Shown piece after piece: positions 1 through 7,154 of a DNA stretch of 7,380 nucleotides. The translations under genes were made by a program, and so were the position numbers. A model generated the notes under the pieces. The model had not been told where the DNA came from. It saw only the letters and a list, made by a program, of their open reading frames with translations, and did not search any database. This DNA is from Bacteroides sp. (GTDB lineage: Bacteria > Bacteroidota > Bacteroidia > Bacteroidales > Bacteroidaceae). Where the stretch lies: contig JAUMWZ010000080.1 in NCBI GenBank assembly GCA_030529405.1, forward strand, positions 1 through 7,380, read 5' to 3'. Positions within the stretch are counted from its first letter, which is position 1. The number at the start of each line of letters is the position of its first letter.

Positions 1-560
1 TTACCCACATTAGCCCTATTGTTAGTACTTGGAGTAACATATCTATTCTGACTTCCGTCTTTAACCTCCCATACTGGAGCACCATCTTCTACTCTACCAA
101 AAGATTGATTAGCTTTTATTGTGTTGGGTACTAACTTCAATCCTTCACCTACCATCTTACCACCAGAGTCGTGAATCTCTATCCACATAGTTCTGTCGTT
201 GTAAAGTTTGATGTTAGTATGGAATGTTCCTTTGCTAGGTTCTCCATCTGCCCAAAACAAAACATGCTGTCTTGGTTTAATAATTGTATGCACATCACCC
301 TTAGGAATAACATAGGTCGTTTCCCCTATGCCCTCAGTTTTTACCCAAATTCTGTAAGATGCGATATCAACACTACCGAATGAGTTGTTGAATATCTCTA
401 TCCAAGCGGAATGCACTCCATAGTCGTCTTGATAATTATCTACATTATCAATAAGAACCTCGTTAATACAAAGCTTAGCCTTTTCTTGGTGTTCTTTACA
501 AGAATAAAGAAACAAGAAAAGAGATGCAGATAGTAATATTCCTAATCTTTTTATATTCAT
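1..560 (-). CDS. Partial lamin-tail-domain lipoprotein, probable N-terminal part of an OadG-like decarboxylase subunit
   Basis: This frame opens with ATG at 558-560 and runs without a stop to the window edge: 186 complete codons, 3' end missing. Residues 1-20 form a signal peptide (MNIKR then a hydrophobic run) ending in a lipobox-like LYSC, so Cys21 is the likely lipidated residue. From about residue 31 the text (CINEVLIDN, later DYGVHSAWIEIFNNS and VDIASYRI) matches the start of lamin-tail (LTD) domains; an HVLFWADGEP stretch follows. The gene starts 16 bp after the decarboxylase carboxyltransferase gene, so it is almost certainly co-transcribed. From memory, Bacteroidales carry an LTD protein of about 300 residues in this position whose C-terminus is an OadG-type membrane segment. 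That part lies outside the window, so the OadG link is inference. As it stands it could also be an unrelated surface lipoprotein. No Shine-Dalgarno is visible; the spacer is AT-rich. Confidence 0.8.
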   Translation of the reverse strand, partial: MNIKRLGILLSASLFLFLYSCKEHQEKAKLCINEVLIDNVDNYQDDYGVHSAWIEIFNNSFGSVDIASYRIWVKTEGIGETTYVIPKGDVHTIIKPRQHVLFWADGEPSKGTFHTNIKLYNDRTMWIEIHDSGGKMVGEGLKLVPNTIKANQSFGRVEDGAPVWEVKDGSQNRYVTPSTNNRANVG

Positions 561-576
561 AGTAATATATATTTAA

Positions 577-2130
577 TTATAGTGGAATATTACCATGCTT
601 TTTAGCAGGATTAGTTAATCTCTTTGTTTGTAATTGTTGTAATGCCCTGATAACACGGAAGCGTGTATTTCTTGGTTCAATAACATCATCAATATAGCCA
701 TACTTAGCCGCGTTGTAAGGATTAGCGAACAACTTAGTATATTCAGCTTCTTTCTGTGCCAAGAATTCTGCTGGATTTTCTTGTTCTTTAGCCTCACGAG
801 CATACAACACCTCAACTGCCCCAGCACCTCCCATAACTGCAATTTCAGCAGTAGGCCATGCGTAGTTCACATCTCCTCTTAGTTGCTTACAACTCATCAC
901 AATGTGCGAGCCACCGTAAGATTTACGAAGTGTAACTGTAACCTTTGGAACTGTTGCTTCTCCATAAGCATAAAGCAATTTAGCTCCATGTAGAATCACA
1001 CCATTGTATTCTTGTCCTGTACCTGGTAAGAATCCTGGAACATCTACAAGAGAAACGATAGGTATATTAAACGCGTCGCAGAAACGAACAAAGCGTGCTC
1101 CTTTTCTTGATGCGTTGCTATCTAGAACACCAGCTAAGAATTTTGGTTGATTTGCTACTATACCAACTGATTGTCCGTTGAAACGTGCAAATCCTATAAT
1201 TATATTCTTCGCATAGTCTTTTTGTACTTCAAGGAATTCGCCATTATCCACTATTGCTCCGATAACCTCATACATATCATAAGGTTTGTTAGCACTATCA
1301 GGAATGATATCGTTAAGAGCATCTTCCACTCTATCTATTGGGTCGTTGCAAACTTCATGTGGTGCTTCTTCCATGTTGTTTTGAGGAATGTAGCTCAAGA
1401 GCTTTCTTATCAAAGCAAGTGCTTCTTCCTCTGTTTTTGCAGTGAAGTGAGTTACTCCAGATTTTGATGAGTGTACGCTTGCTCCACCTAGGTCTTCTTG
1501 GGTCACATCTTCTCCAGTTACTGTTTTAACCACTTTAGGTCCTGTAAGGAACATATATGATGTACCTTCCATCATCAAAGTGAAGTCAGTAAGTGCAGGA
1601 GAATATACGGCTCCACCTGCACATGGTCCGAAGATACCTGATATTTGTGGGATAACTCCAGATGCTAAGATGTTACGTTGAAATATCTCTGCATATCCGG
1701 CAAGTGCGTTAATACCTTCTTGAATACGTGCACCACCTGAGTCGTTCATACCAATGCAAGGTGCTCCCATCTTCATTGCTTGGTCCATAATCTTACATAT
1801 CTTCAAAGACATTGTTTCTGACAATGACCCTGCCGATACTGTAAAGTCTTGTGCAAACACATACACCAATCTACCGTCTATTGTTCCACATCCTGTAACA
1901 ACGCCATCACCTGGATAGTGTTTCTTCTCCATTCCGAAGTTCGTACATCTGTGTTCAACGAACATATCCATTTCTTCAAAACTGCCTTCGTCTAGCAACA
2001 TTGCAATTCTTTCTCTTGCTGTAAACTTACCTTTTTCATGTTGTTTAGCGATAGCTTTCTCACCTCCCCCTAGTCTTGCAACGGAACGGCGTTCAATAAG
2101 TTCTTTGATTTTATCTAACTGATTGCTCAT
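577..2130 (-). CDS. mmdA: Methylmalonyl-CoA decarboxylase carboxyltransferase (alpha) subunit / propionyl-CoA carboxylase beta-type
   Basis: This cytoplasmic carboxyltransferase, 517 residues and full length for the family, transfers the carboxyl group between methylmalonyl-CoA and biotin. It has the two crotonase-like halves of acyl-CoA carboxyltransferases. The N-terminal half carries SGGARIQEG (131-139) and the GPCAGGAVYSPA oxyanion-hole loop (168-179). The C-terminal half carries DVPGFLPGTGQE (363-374), the KSYGGSH loop (403-409) and AEIAVMGGAGAVEV (428-441). The tail KKHGNIPL is typical of the MmdA/PccB group. Sequence alone does not separate decarboxylase alpha from propionyl-CoA carboxylase beta. 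The decarboxylase reading is favoured because the epimerase gene lies 30 bp upstream, an apparent OadG-like gene follows after 16 bp, and no biotin carboxylase gene is adjacent. Start ATG is at 2128-2130, giving the normal family N-terminus; there is no clear ribosome-binding site. It should be transcribed from the promoter before the epimerase gene. Confidence 0.93.
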   Translation of the reverse strand: MSNQLDKIKELIERRSVARLGGGEKAIAKQHEKGKFTARERIAMLLDEGSFEEMDMFVEHRCTNFGMEKKHYPGDGVVTGCGTIDGRLVYVFAQDFTVSAGSLSETMSLKICKIMDQAMKMGAPCIGMNDSGGARIQEGINALAGYAEIFQRNILASGVIPQISGIFGPCAGGAVYSPALTDFTLMMEGTSYMFLTGPKVVKTVTGEDVTQEDLGGASVHSSKSGVTHFTAKTEEEALALIRKLLSYIPQNNMEEAPHEVCNDPIDRVEDALNDIIPDSANKPYDMYEVIGAIVDNGEFLEVQKDYAKNIIIGFARFNGQSVGIVANQPKFLAGVLDSNASRKGARFVRFCDAFNIPIVSLVDVPGFLPGTGQEYNGVILHGAKLLYAYGEATVPKVTVTLRKSYGGSHIVMSCKQLRGDVNYAWPTAEIAVMGGAGAVEVLYAREAKEQENPAEFLAQKEAEYTKLFANPYNAAKYGYIDDVIEPRNTRFRVIRALQQLQTKRLTNPAKKHGNIPL

Positions 2131-2160
2131 ATCTATTTTCTTTATTAAAAATTTACTCTA

Positions 2161-2565
2161 CTAATGTTCACAAAGCTCTGTTAGTACTCCTTGTGTTGAT
2201 TTTGGATGTAAGAATGCAATATTCAAACCTTCTGCTCCTTTACGTGGTGCTTTGTCTATAAGTCTAACACCTTTTTCTTCTGCCTCAGCAAGCGCATTAG
2301 CTACACCATCTTCGACAGCAAAAGCTATGTGATGTATTCCTACGCCTTTGTTTTCTATAAACTTAGCGATAGTACTCTCTGGGCATGTAGGTTCAAGAAG
2401 TTCTATTTTAGTATTGCCAACCTTGAAAAAAGCTGTTCTGACTTTTTGGTCTTCAACTGTTTCAATGTTGTAACATTTCATTCCTAAAATCTCCTCATAA
2501 TAAGGAAGAGATTCTTCAATGCTATTAACAGCAATACCTAAATGTTCAATGTGAGAAATCTTCAT
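2161..2565 (-). CDS. mce: Methylmalonyl-CoA epimerase
   Basis: This small VOC/glyoxalase-fold enzyme (134 residues, usual length) interconverts the R and S forms of methylmalonyl-CoA. It links B12-dependent methylmalonyl-CoA mutase to the S-specific decarboxylase encoded next. Two beta-alpha-beta-beta-beta modules are visible. The first starts IEHLGIAVNSIEES (6-19) and ends with KIELLEP (53-59). The second starts GIHHIAFAVED (76-86) and ends GVLTELCEH (126-134). Expected metal-site positions are His8, Glu55, the His pair at 78-79 and Glu130; this mapping comes from the family pattern, not from a structure. The start at 2563-2565 places residue 1 directly before the first beta strand, as is normal. 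It is the first gene of its cluster, with a TAnnTTTG promoter element 38 nt upstream and mmdA 30 bp downstream. Alternative VOC functions (glyoxalase I, dioxygenase) are unlikely given this context. Confidence 0.93.
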   Translation of the reverse strand: MKISHIEHLGIAVNSIEESLPYYEEILGMKCYNIETVEDQKVRTAFFKVGNTKIELLEPTCPESTIAKFIENKGVGIHHIAFAVEDGVANALAEAEEKGVRLIDKAPRKGAEGLNIAFLHPKSTQGVLTELCEH

Positions 2566-2603
2566 AACATTGTAATTTAATTGATTTATAAATTCTCTTC
2601 GTA

Positions 2604-2633
2604 CAAAAATAAAGTAATCGCAAAGGAAACTAA
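2604..2633 (-). promoter_or_regulatory. Predicted Bacteroidota-type promoter for mce-mmdA
   Basis: On the minus strand, TATTTTTG at 2604-2611 is a full match to the Bacteroidota -7 consensus TAnnTTTG. It lies 38 nt before the mce ATG. Eighteen bases further upstream is TTAG (2630-2633), a weak -33 element (consensus TTTG). Position, orientation and spacing fit a housekeeping promoter. In such AT-rich DNA a single -7 match can arise by chance, so the call rests mostly on its location between a terminator and the first gene of a cluster. Confidence 0.55.
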
Positions 2634-2753
2634 TTATTAGTTAATAATGAAATTTTTATCCAATTAGTTATTCATTTCTTGAAGAAAAACTCACTTTGGC
2701 ACAAAACTACCATATTAACTGCGCTTGAAAAAATAACATCAAATAAGAAATAG

Positions 2754-2785
2754 ACTGTATACAGTTTGCAAGTAAAGTATATATA
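2754..2785 (+). repeat. AT-rich intergenic repeat, copy 1 (perfect palindrome head)
   Basis: The 32-bp unit begins with ACTGTATACAGT, a perfect 12-bp palindrome at 2754-2765. A 7-bp variable middle follows, then AAGTATATATA. Aligned without gaps to copy 3 (from 7347) it matches at about 26 of 32 positions: nearly all of the first 14, all of the last 11, and few in the middle. The orientation given is arbitrary. The low-complexity TA end inflates similarity; the palindrome and the equal spacing are the more meaningful parts. Confidence 0.5.
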
Positions 2786-2796
2786 ATCAAGATGAT

Positions 2797-2835
2797 AACT
2801 GTATATGGTTTAGAAAAGATATATATATAGCACGG
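2797..2835 (+). repeat. AT-rich intergenic repeat, copy 2
   Basis: The unit starts AACTGTATATGGTTT, passes through AAAAGATATATATATAG and ends in CACGG. It begins 44 bp after copy 1 in the same orientation. The head is still self-complementary over 14 bases if G-U pairs are allowed. Its 35-bp core has the same length as copy 3, with about 24 identities, including a shared TATATATAGC end. Its second half aligns better to copy 4: both have AAAAGATATAT followed by CACGG, with a small length difference. Confidence 0.45.
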
Positions 2836-3030
2836 TGTAGCTATGTTTTTGAGTAAATAATGGGATATTGCTTGCTAGATTAGACAAGTTGTTTGTTAGC
2901 AAATGAAAAATTCATAAACAAAAAGTCAAACAATAGGTATCTACATTGAAAGACAAGACATATAGAACGAAGAACAAATATGTTTCAAGAGAAACAATAA
3001 TACACACTTAATATTTAACTAGCATAAATA

Positions 3031-3070
3031 AAAACGTCTCACTGCATATTATTAAAGCAATGAGACGTTT
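3031..3070 (-). terminator. Rho-independent-type terminator downstream of lipA
   Basis: Positions 3032-3041 and 3061-3070 form a perfect 10-bp stem (AAACGTCTCA with TGAGACGTTT). After one C-A mismatch, three more pairs extend it (3043-3045 with 3057-3059), leaving an 11-nt AT-rich loop. On the minus strand the hairpin lies 26 nt past the lipA stop and is followed by a T-rich tract (TTTT then TATTTATG). The tract is interrupted, so termination may be partial. The + strand flank has no T-run, so a bidirectional role is unlikely. It separates the miaA/DPP IV/lipA block from the mce cluster. Confidence 0.75.
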
Positions 3071-3095
3071 ATTAGTAAATTATATAAGTATAAAC

Positions 3096-3941
3096 TTACA
3101 CGTGTTTCTCTGCATGATAAGACGAACGAACTAATGGCGCACTTTCCACCACTTCAAAGCCTTTTGCTAGTCCTATATTCTTATACTCTGCAAACTGCTC
3201 TGGAGTGATGTATTCTCTTACAGGATAATGTTTGTGCGATGGTTGAAGATACTGTCCAATGGTTAGTACCTTACAGCCAACAGCAACCAAATCGTCCATT
3301 AGTTGTTCCACTTCTTCAGGTGTTTCGCCAAGACCTACCATGATTCCACTCTTTGACTTTATTCCTCGTGATGCTATGTGTGCTATCACAGAAAGGCTTG
3401 TGTCATACTTAGCAGCACTTCTCACTAATGGAGTCAATCTTCTAACAGTTTCCATGTTATGAGATATTATGTCAGGTTTAGCGTCTATCACCAAATCAAT
3501 CAATTCTCGCTTTCCTTGAAAATCGGGAATAAGCACCTCGGTAGTTGTATTAGGATTTAGGCTCTTAATCTGCTTTATTGTTTCTGCCCAGTGCTTTGCT
3601 CCCAAGTCTGGCAAATCATCTCTGTCCACCGAAGTAATAACAGCGTGATCCAGTTTCATCAGAGAAATAGACTTAGCTACATTATTAGGTTCTTCCAAAT
3701 TCAGTGGCAAAGGCTTGCCTGTCTTAGTATTGCAAAACTTACAACTTCGTGTACATATATCGCCTGCAATCATAAACGTAGCCGTACCTCTACCCCAACA
3801 CTCGCCCATATTAGGACATCTACCGCTACTGCATATAGTGTGTAGACAGTGATTATCTACTATGCGCTTTGTTTCTGTATATCTAAGGTTAGCACCAATG
3901 TTTATCTTTAGCCACTCGGGCTTTCTAACTCTTTTCTCCAT
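3096..3941 (-). CDS. lipA: Lipoyl synthase (radical SAM)
   Basis: This cytoplasmic radical-SAM enzyme inserts two sulfur atoms into protein-bound octanoyl groups, making lipoyl cofactors for 2-oxoacid dehydrogenases and the glycine cleavage H protein. At 281 residues it is normal for the family. Both iron-sulfur sites are intact. The auxiliary-cluster cysteines are Cys37, Cys42 and Cys48 (CSSGRCPNMGEC), and the radical-SAM CxxxCxxC is Cys63, Cys67 and Cys70 (CTRSCKFC). The C-terminal RSSY (272-275) supplies the serine that ligates the auxiliary cluster in characterised LipA. Other hallmarks are SVDRDDLPD (104-112), HNMETV (161-166) and GIMVGLGET (199-207). Its ATG at 3939-3941 overlaps the stop of the upstream peptidase gene by one base (TAATG), implying translational coupling, since no independent Shine-Dalgarno is seen. 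A terminator follows. No lipB or lipoate-ligase gene is in the window. Confidence 0.96.
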   Translation of the reverse strand: MEKRVRKPEWLKINIGANLRYTETKRIVDNHCLHTICSSGRCPNMGECWGRGTATFMIAGDICTRSCKFCNTKTGKPLPLNLEEPNNVAKSISLMKLDHAVITSVDRDDLPDLGAKHWAETIKQIKSLNPNTTTEVLIPDFQGKRELIDLVIDAKPDIISHNMETVRRLTPLVRSAAKYDTSLSVIAHIASRGIKSKSGIMVGLGETPEEVEQLMDDLVAVGCKVLTIGQYLQPSHKHYPVREYITPEQFAEYKNIGLAKGFEVVESAPLVRSSYHAEKHV

Positions 3942-6151
3942 TACAAGTTATTATTGAAGAAATTAGTTAAACGAGTGTAAAGATGTAGTCTTGTGTTTCC
4001 TCCGTAGATACCGTGATTTCTGTTTGTATAAACCTGCATATCAAACTGTTTGTTTAGTTGCACCAATCTCTCAGCATACTCCAAACAGTTTTGGAAGTGT
4101 ACATTATCGTCGGCTGTGCCATGAACAAGTAGCAAGCTACCACTTAAATTCTTTGCTCTTGTAAATGCAGAAGTAGCTTTGTATCCTTCAGGGTTTTCTT
4201 GTGGAGTACGCATAAAACGCTCTGTATATATAGTGTCATAGTATCTCCAATCTGTTGGTGCAGCCACTGCAACACCTGCCTTGAAAATCGGAGTGCCTTG
4301 ACTCATACTCATGATAGTAGTATATCCACCAAAACTCCAACCCCATATTCCGATTCTATTCTTATCAACGTAGTTCAATTTTGATAGATATTTAGCTGCC
4401 TCAACTTGGTCATCTGCCTCCTTAACTCCTAATTGTAGGTAAGTACATTTTTCAAACTCTGCACCTCGACCACCTGTTCCTCTACCATCAACGCATACTA
4501 CAACATAACCTTGATGAGCCATATATGTTTCCCAAGTGATGCTCCATGTGTCAAGAACTTGTTGTGAACCTGGACCACTGTATTGGAACATCAACACCGG
4601 ATATTTATTTGTTTCATCAAAGTTTGATGGTTTAATCATCCAGCCGTTAAGCACATCGCCATTCTTTGTAGTGAAGTTAAAGAACTCTTTTTTAGGTAAG
4701 TTGTGTTCTTTTACCTTCTCAATCAATTCTTTGTTGTCTATTAGTGTTTTCAGAACTTTACCTGAATTGTTGTTCAAAGTGATTAACATAGGCACAGTAG
4801 TACTTGATAGTTTATTCATAAAGTACTTTTGGTTAGTACTGAATATAGGATTGTTTGTGCCGTCAGTTGTAGTTAGTCTTGTTTTCTTTCCTCGTCTGTC
4901 TACTTTGTAAACGTTCTTTCTTAGCGGGCTACCCTCGTTACTTGTATAGTAGAACATCTTTTCTTGTTCGTTATAGCCAATAAAGTCTTTAACCTCATAA
5001 TTGCCTTTTGTGATTTGACTCAATAGTTTTCCCGTCATGTCATACCAGTATATGTGGTTAAATCCATCTCTTTCGCTAAGCCAAGAGAAGTTGTTTTTGT
5101 AGAACACTATATTATCTAAAACATTTTCCTTAATATATTGCTTAGACTCATCACGAAGAATTAGGTTGCAAAGTGTAGAGCGTGGGTCAGCAAAGTATAG
5201 TTCAAGTCTGTTTTGATGACGATTAAGTGTTAGTATAGCCAACTTATTTGGGTCTTTAGTAAAGCGTATTCTTGGTATATATCCATCTGCATCTAAAGGT
5301 AATTTCATTGTTCTTGTAGCCTTAGACTTAATATCGAAGGTTCTAACTTCTACTTTTGAATTGTCAAACCCTGCTTTAGGGTACTTATATTCATACTTAC
5401 CTGTGTAGCTTTCGTTATCTTTTATGTGTGGAACTCTTCCTGCATACATAGGCATAGTAAACGATTTCACGTTTGATTCATCAAATCTGATGTAGGCAAT
5501 CATAGAGTTGTCTGCACTAAACTCTAGTGCTTTGTTAAATCCAAACTCCTCTTCGTAAACCCAATCCGGTGCTCCGTTTATGACGTGATTAAACTTACCG
5601 TCTTCGGTAACTTGACTTTCACTATTGTTGTATAATAGCTTAACCAAGAATATGTTATTATCTCTCACGAAAGCAATCATTGTTCCGTCAGGCGAGAATG
5701 TAGGTATTTGTTGCGCACCATTATTAGATAGTGGCATAATAACATTATTAGTTGTTTTTCCTTTTGCATCTCTCTTTAGCGGATAGATGTAGTGTTCTGC
5801 CGTATAAGAGTGTCTGTATATTGGTTGTGGGTTAGTAGCAATTAGCAAAGTTTTACCGTCAGGCGAAAATTGATAGCTACTAAATCTTTTGAAAGGACAT
5901 TCTCTTGCCTTTTCAACATCAAATAGAACTTCCACTTCTTCTCCAGTCTGGAAAGAGTACTTTATTACTTGCGTACCCTTAGAGTTCATCTGAGTGTAGA
6001 ATTCGCCATCAGGTGATGGGATAACACCGTAGATATTTTCAACTCTAAAATATCCATTTACTACTTTTTCTAATGTCAGATTGTTCTTCTGTTGTGAGAA
6101 TGATGTTATAGTCATTAAGCACATCAATGTAGATAAAATTATTTTCTTCAT
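3941..6151 (-). CDS. Dipeptidyl peptidase IV (S9B family), secreted
   Basis: This exopeptidase, 736 residues and typical of bacterial DPP IV, removes X-Pro or X-Ala dipeptides from peptide N-termini. A signal peptide (MKKIILSTLMCLMTITSFS, then QQKNN) sends it to the periplasm or cell envelope; Cys11 is not in a good lipobox. Residues of about 30-490 form the beta-propeller domain and 500-736 the alpha/beta-hydrolase domain. Comparison with human DPP IV gives the catalytic triad Ser606 (GWSFGG), Asp681 (HGTADDNVHF) and His713 (NHGI), oxyanion Tyr524 (YSGPG), substrate-binding Arg113 (YRHSYTA) and Asn683, and the amine-binding Glu pair in DWVYEEEF (196-203). All key residues are present, so the enzyme should be active; the residue mapping is from memory of the human protein. 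Two TAnnTTTG elements precede it, and lipA follows with a one-base overlap. A likely role is peptide scavenging in a peptide-fermenting organism. Confidence 0.95.
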   Translation of the reverse strand: MKKIILSTLMCLMTITSFSQQKNNLTLEKVVNGYFRVENIYGVIPSPDGEFYTQMNSKGTQVIKYSFQTGEEVEVLFDVEKARECPFKRFSSYQFSPDGKTLLIATNPQPIYRHSYTAEHYIYPLKRDAKGKTTNNVIMPLSNNGAQQIPTFSPDGTMIAFVRDNNIFLVKLLYNNSESQVTEDGKFNHVINGAPDWVYEEEFGFNKALEFSADNSMIAYIRFDESNVKSFTMPMYAGRVPHIKDNESYTGKYEYKYPKAGFDNSKVEVRTFDIKSKATRTMKLPLDADGYIPRIRFTKDPNKLAILTLNRHQNRLELYFADPRSTLCNLILRDESKQYIKENVLDNIVFYKNNFSWLSERDGFNHIYWYDMTGKLLSQITKGNYEVKDFIGYNEQEKMFYYTSNEGSPLRKNVYKVDRRGKKTRLTTTDGTNNPIFSTNQKYFMNKLSSTTVPMLITLNNNSGKVLKTLIDNKELIEKVKEHNLPKKEFFNFTTKNGDVLNGWMIKPSNFDETNKYPVLMFQYSGPGSQQVLDTWSITWETYMAHQGYVVVCVDGRGTGGRGAEFEKCTYLQLGVKEADDQVEAAKYLSKLNYVDKNRIGIWGWSFGGYTTIMSMSQGTPIFKAGVAVAAPTDWRYYDTIYTERFMRTPQENPEGYKATSAFTRAKNLSGSLLLVHGTADDNVHFQNCLEYAERLVQLNKQFDMQVYTNRNHGIYGGNTRLHLYTRLTNFFNNNL

Positions 6152-6180
6152 CTTTTAAGTGTATAGATTTTGGTTTGTTG

Positions 6181-6206
6181 CAAATATATGTATAAACACA
6201 AAGATA
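6181..6206 (-). promoter_or_regulatory. Predicted promoter region for the DPP IV-lipA pair
   Basis: Within the 106-bp gap after miaA, the minus strand has two full matches to TAnnTTTG: TATATTTG at 6181-6188 and TATCTTTG at 6199-6206. The nearer one ends 29 nt before the peptidase ATG, a sensible distance. Neither has a convincing TTTG about 19 bases upstream. No hairpin with a T-run was found after miaA, so read-through from miaA plus an internal promoter is the simplest reading. Confidence 0.45.
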
Positions 6207-6257
6207 GCCTACTTAGCAAGTTTATTTTAGCCGTATGCCACCTTGTTTTTTCGTTTT

Positions 6258-7154
6258 TTATATGCAAGAAGATATGTATTCTATTATTTCTTTCTCTTGA
6301 TTGGGGTGAAACCACTTTATGTTTTCGTCCCTCTTAAACCATGTTATTTGTTTCTTTGAATATATTCTACTGTTTTGTTTAATCTTCTCCACGGCAAAAT
6401 CTAAACTCCATTCGCCGTCTAAGTATTTGAATATTTCCTTATAGCCTACTGTATTTAGCGAGTTACACATCTTATATTCTGCCACAGACTTAACTTCTTC
6501 CAGCAATCCTTGCTTCATCATTTCGTCTACACGCAAGTTTATTCTGTCGTAAAGTTCAGCTCTTTCTCTGTTCAAACCTATCTTTACTATCTTGAAAGGT
6601 CTTTCTTTTTTCGTATTTGTTCTAAACGAGGTGTAAGTCTTACCCGTCATATAGCAAATTTCAAGTGCATGTATCACTCTTTTGGGGTTCTTCTGATCTA
6701 CTATCTTATAATACTGTGGGTCGAAAACACGCAATTCTGCACATAGTCTTTCAAGCCCTTCATCTTCATATCTTTTCAACAACGTGGCGCGTGTAATTTC
6801 ATCAACAGTAGGAATATCGTCAATACCATTACACACGGCGTCTATATACATCATAGAACCACCCGTAAGAACAGCCACATCTTTGCGTGAAAAGATTTCG
6901 TTCAAACAAGATATTGCCTCTTCCTCATATTTGGCTGCACTGTAATAGTCCGACAAAGAGAGTTGTCCCACAAGATGATGTTTCACACGTGCAAGTTGTT
7001 CATCAGTAGGCGCGGCAGTACCTATCTTTATATCTTTATATATCTGACGTGAGTCGGCGGATACTATTTCGGTAGAATATTTTTCTGCTATACGAAGACT
7101 TAACTCTGTCTTCCCTACTCCCGTGGGGCCTACTATAACTATAAGTGTTGGCAT
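6258..7154 (-). CDS. miaA: tRNA dimethylallyltransferase
   Basis: MiaA transfers a dimethylallyl group from DMAPP to N6 of A37 in tRNAs that read UNN codons, the first step toward i6A/ms2i6A. It is 298 residues, normal length. The P-loop GPTGVGKT is at 9-16. SADSRQIYKDIKIGTAAP (32-49) carries the Asp34 catalytic-site and substrate-binding region, followed by VKHHLVG (57-63). A GGSMMYIDAV segment lies near residue 98, and the QKNPKRVIHALEI helix near 154-166 lines the tRNA channel. The C-terminus has the expected SRIYSKKQITWFKRD. The ATG at 7152-7154 gives MPTLIVIVGPTG, placing the P-loop where the family has it. It is the first recognisable gene of the block in this window. The leader upstream is AT-rich, carries the short CTAACAC direct repeats, and lacks a good promoter match. 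Confidence 0.96.
   Translation of the reverse strand: MPTLIVIVGPTGVGKTELSLRIAEKYSTEIVSADSRQIYKDIKIGTAAPTDEQLARVKHHLVGQLSLSDYYSAAKYEEEAISCLNEIFSRKDVAVLTGGSMMYIDAVCNGIDDIPTVDEITRATLLKRYEDEGLERLCAELRVFDPQYYKIVDQKNPKRVIHALEICYMTGKTYTSFRTNTKKERPFKIVKIGLNRERAELYDRINLRVDEMMKQGLLEEVKSVAEYKMCNSLNTVGYKEIFKYLDGEWSLDFAVEKIKQNSRIYSKKQITWFKRDENIKWFHPNQEKEIIEYISSCI

Larger units (their letters stand above)
2634..3030. other. Gene-free AT-rich intergenic stretch
   Basis: About 400 bp between the mce promoter and the lipA terminator. Both strands were read: stops are frequent in all frames and no start is followed by a plausible protein. No tRNA, no cobalamin-riboswitch box and no insertion-sequence ends were seen. 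The recognisable content is two related AT-rich repeats (2754-2785 and 2797-2835), a perfect 12-bp palindrome at the head of the first, a weak inverted repeat (2872-2877 with 2897-2902) and a small 6-bp-stem hairpin (2981-2996). It could hide a small RNA or an unrecognised regulatory region, but nothing shows this directly. Confidence 0.6.

Noticed and set aside
1171..1467. Open frame of 98 codons on the + strand
   Set aside because: It lies wholly inside the minus-strand mmdA gene, has no recognisable protein features and is an antisense shadow. The same applies to + strand frames at 171-383, 3259-3462, 3591-3845, 4199-4384, 4536-4910 and 6510-6746, and to the minus-strand frame at 615-842.
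577..2130. Propionyl-CoA carboxylase beta subunit as the primary name
   Set aside because: The sequence fits both names, but the epimerase partner, the apparent OadG-like neighbour and the lack of a biotin carboxylase gene favour the decarboxylase.
2566..2760. Cobalamin riboswitch upstream of the epimerase gene
   Set aside because: The pathway uses B12 (mutase), so a riboswitch was considered, but no conserved B12-box-like sequence or multi-helix leader was seen, and the predicted leader is only about 30 nt.
2754..2835. CRISPR-like array
   Set aside because: Only two imperfect adjacent units, about 12 bp apart, with a TA-rich sequence and no cas genes. Spacer and repeat lengths do not fit.
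2872..2902. Inverted repeat TTGCTA / TAGCAA
   Set aside because: A 6-bp stem with a 19-nt loop, no T-run and no gene end nearby; expected by chance in AT-rich DNA.
2981..2996. Hairpin TGTTTC-AAGA-GAAACA
   Set aside because: The 6-bp stem is AT-rich with no following T-tract on either strand, so it is not a convincing terminator; it lies beyond the much stronger lipA terminator.
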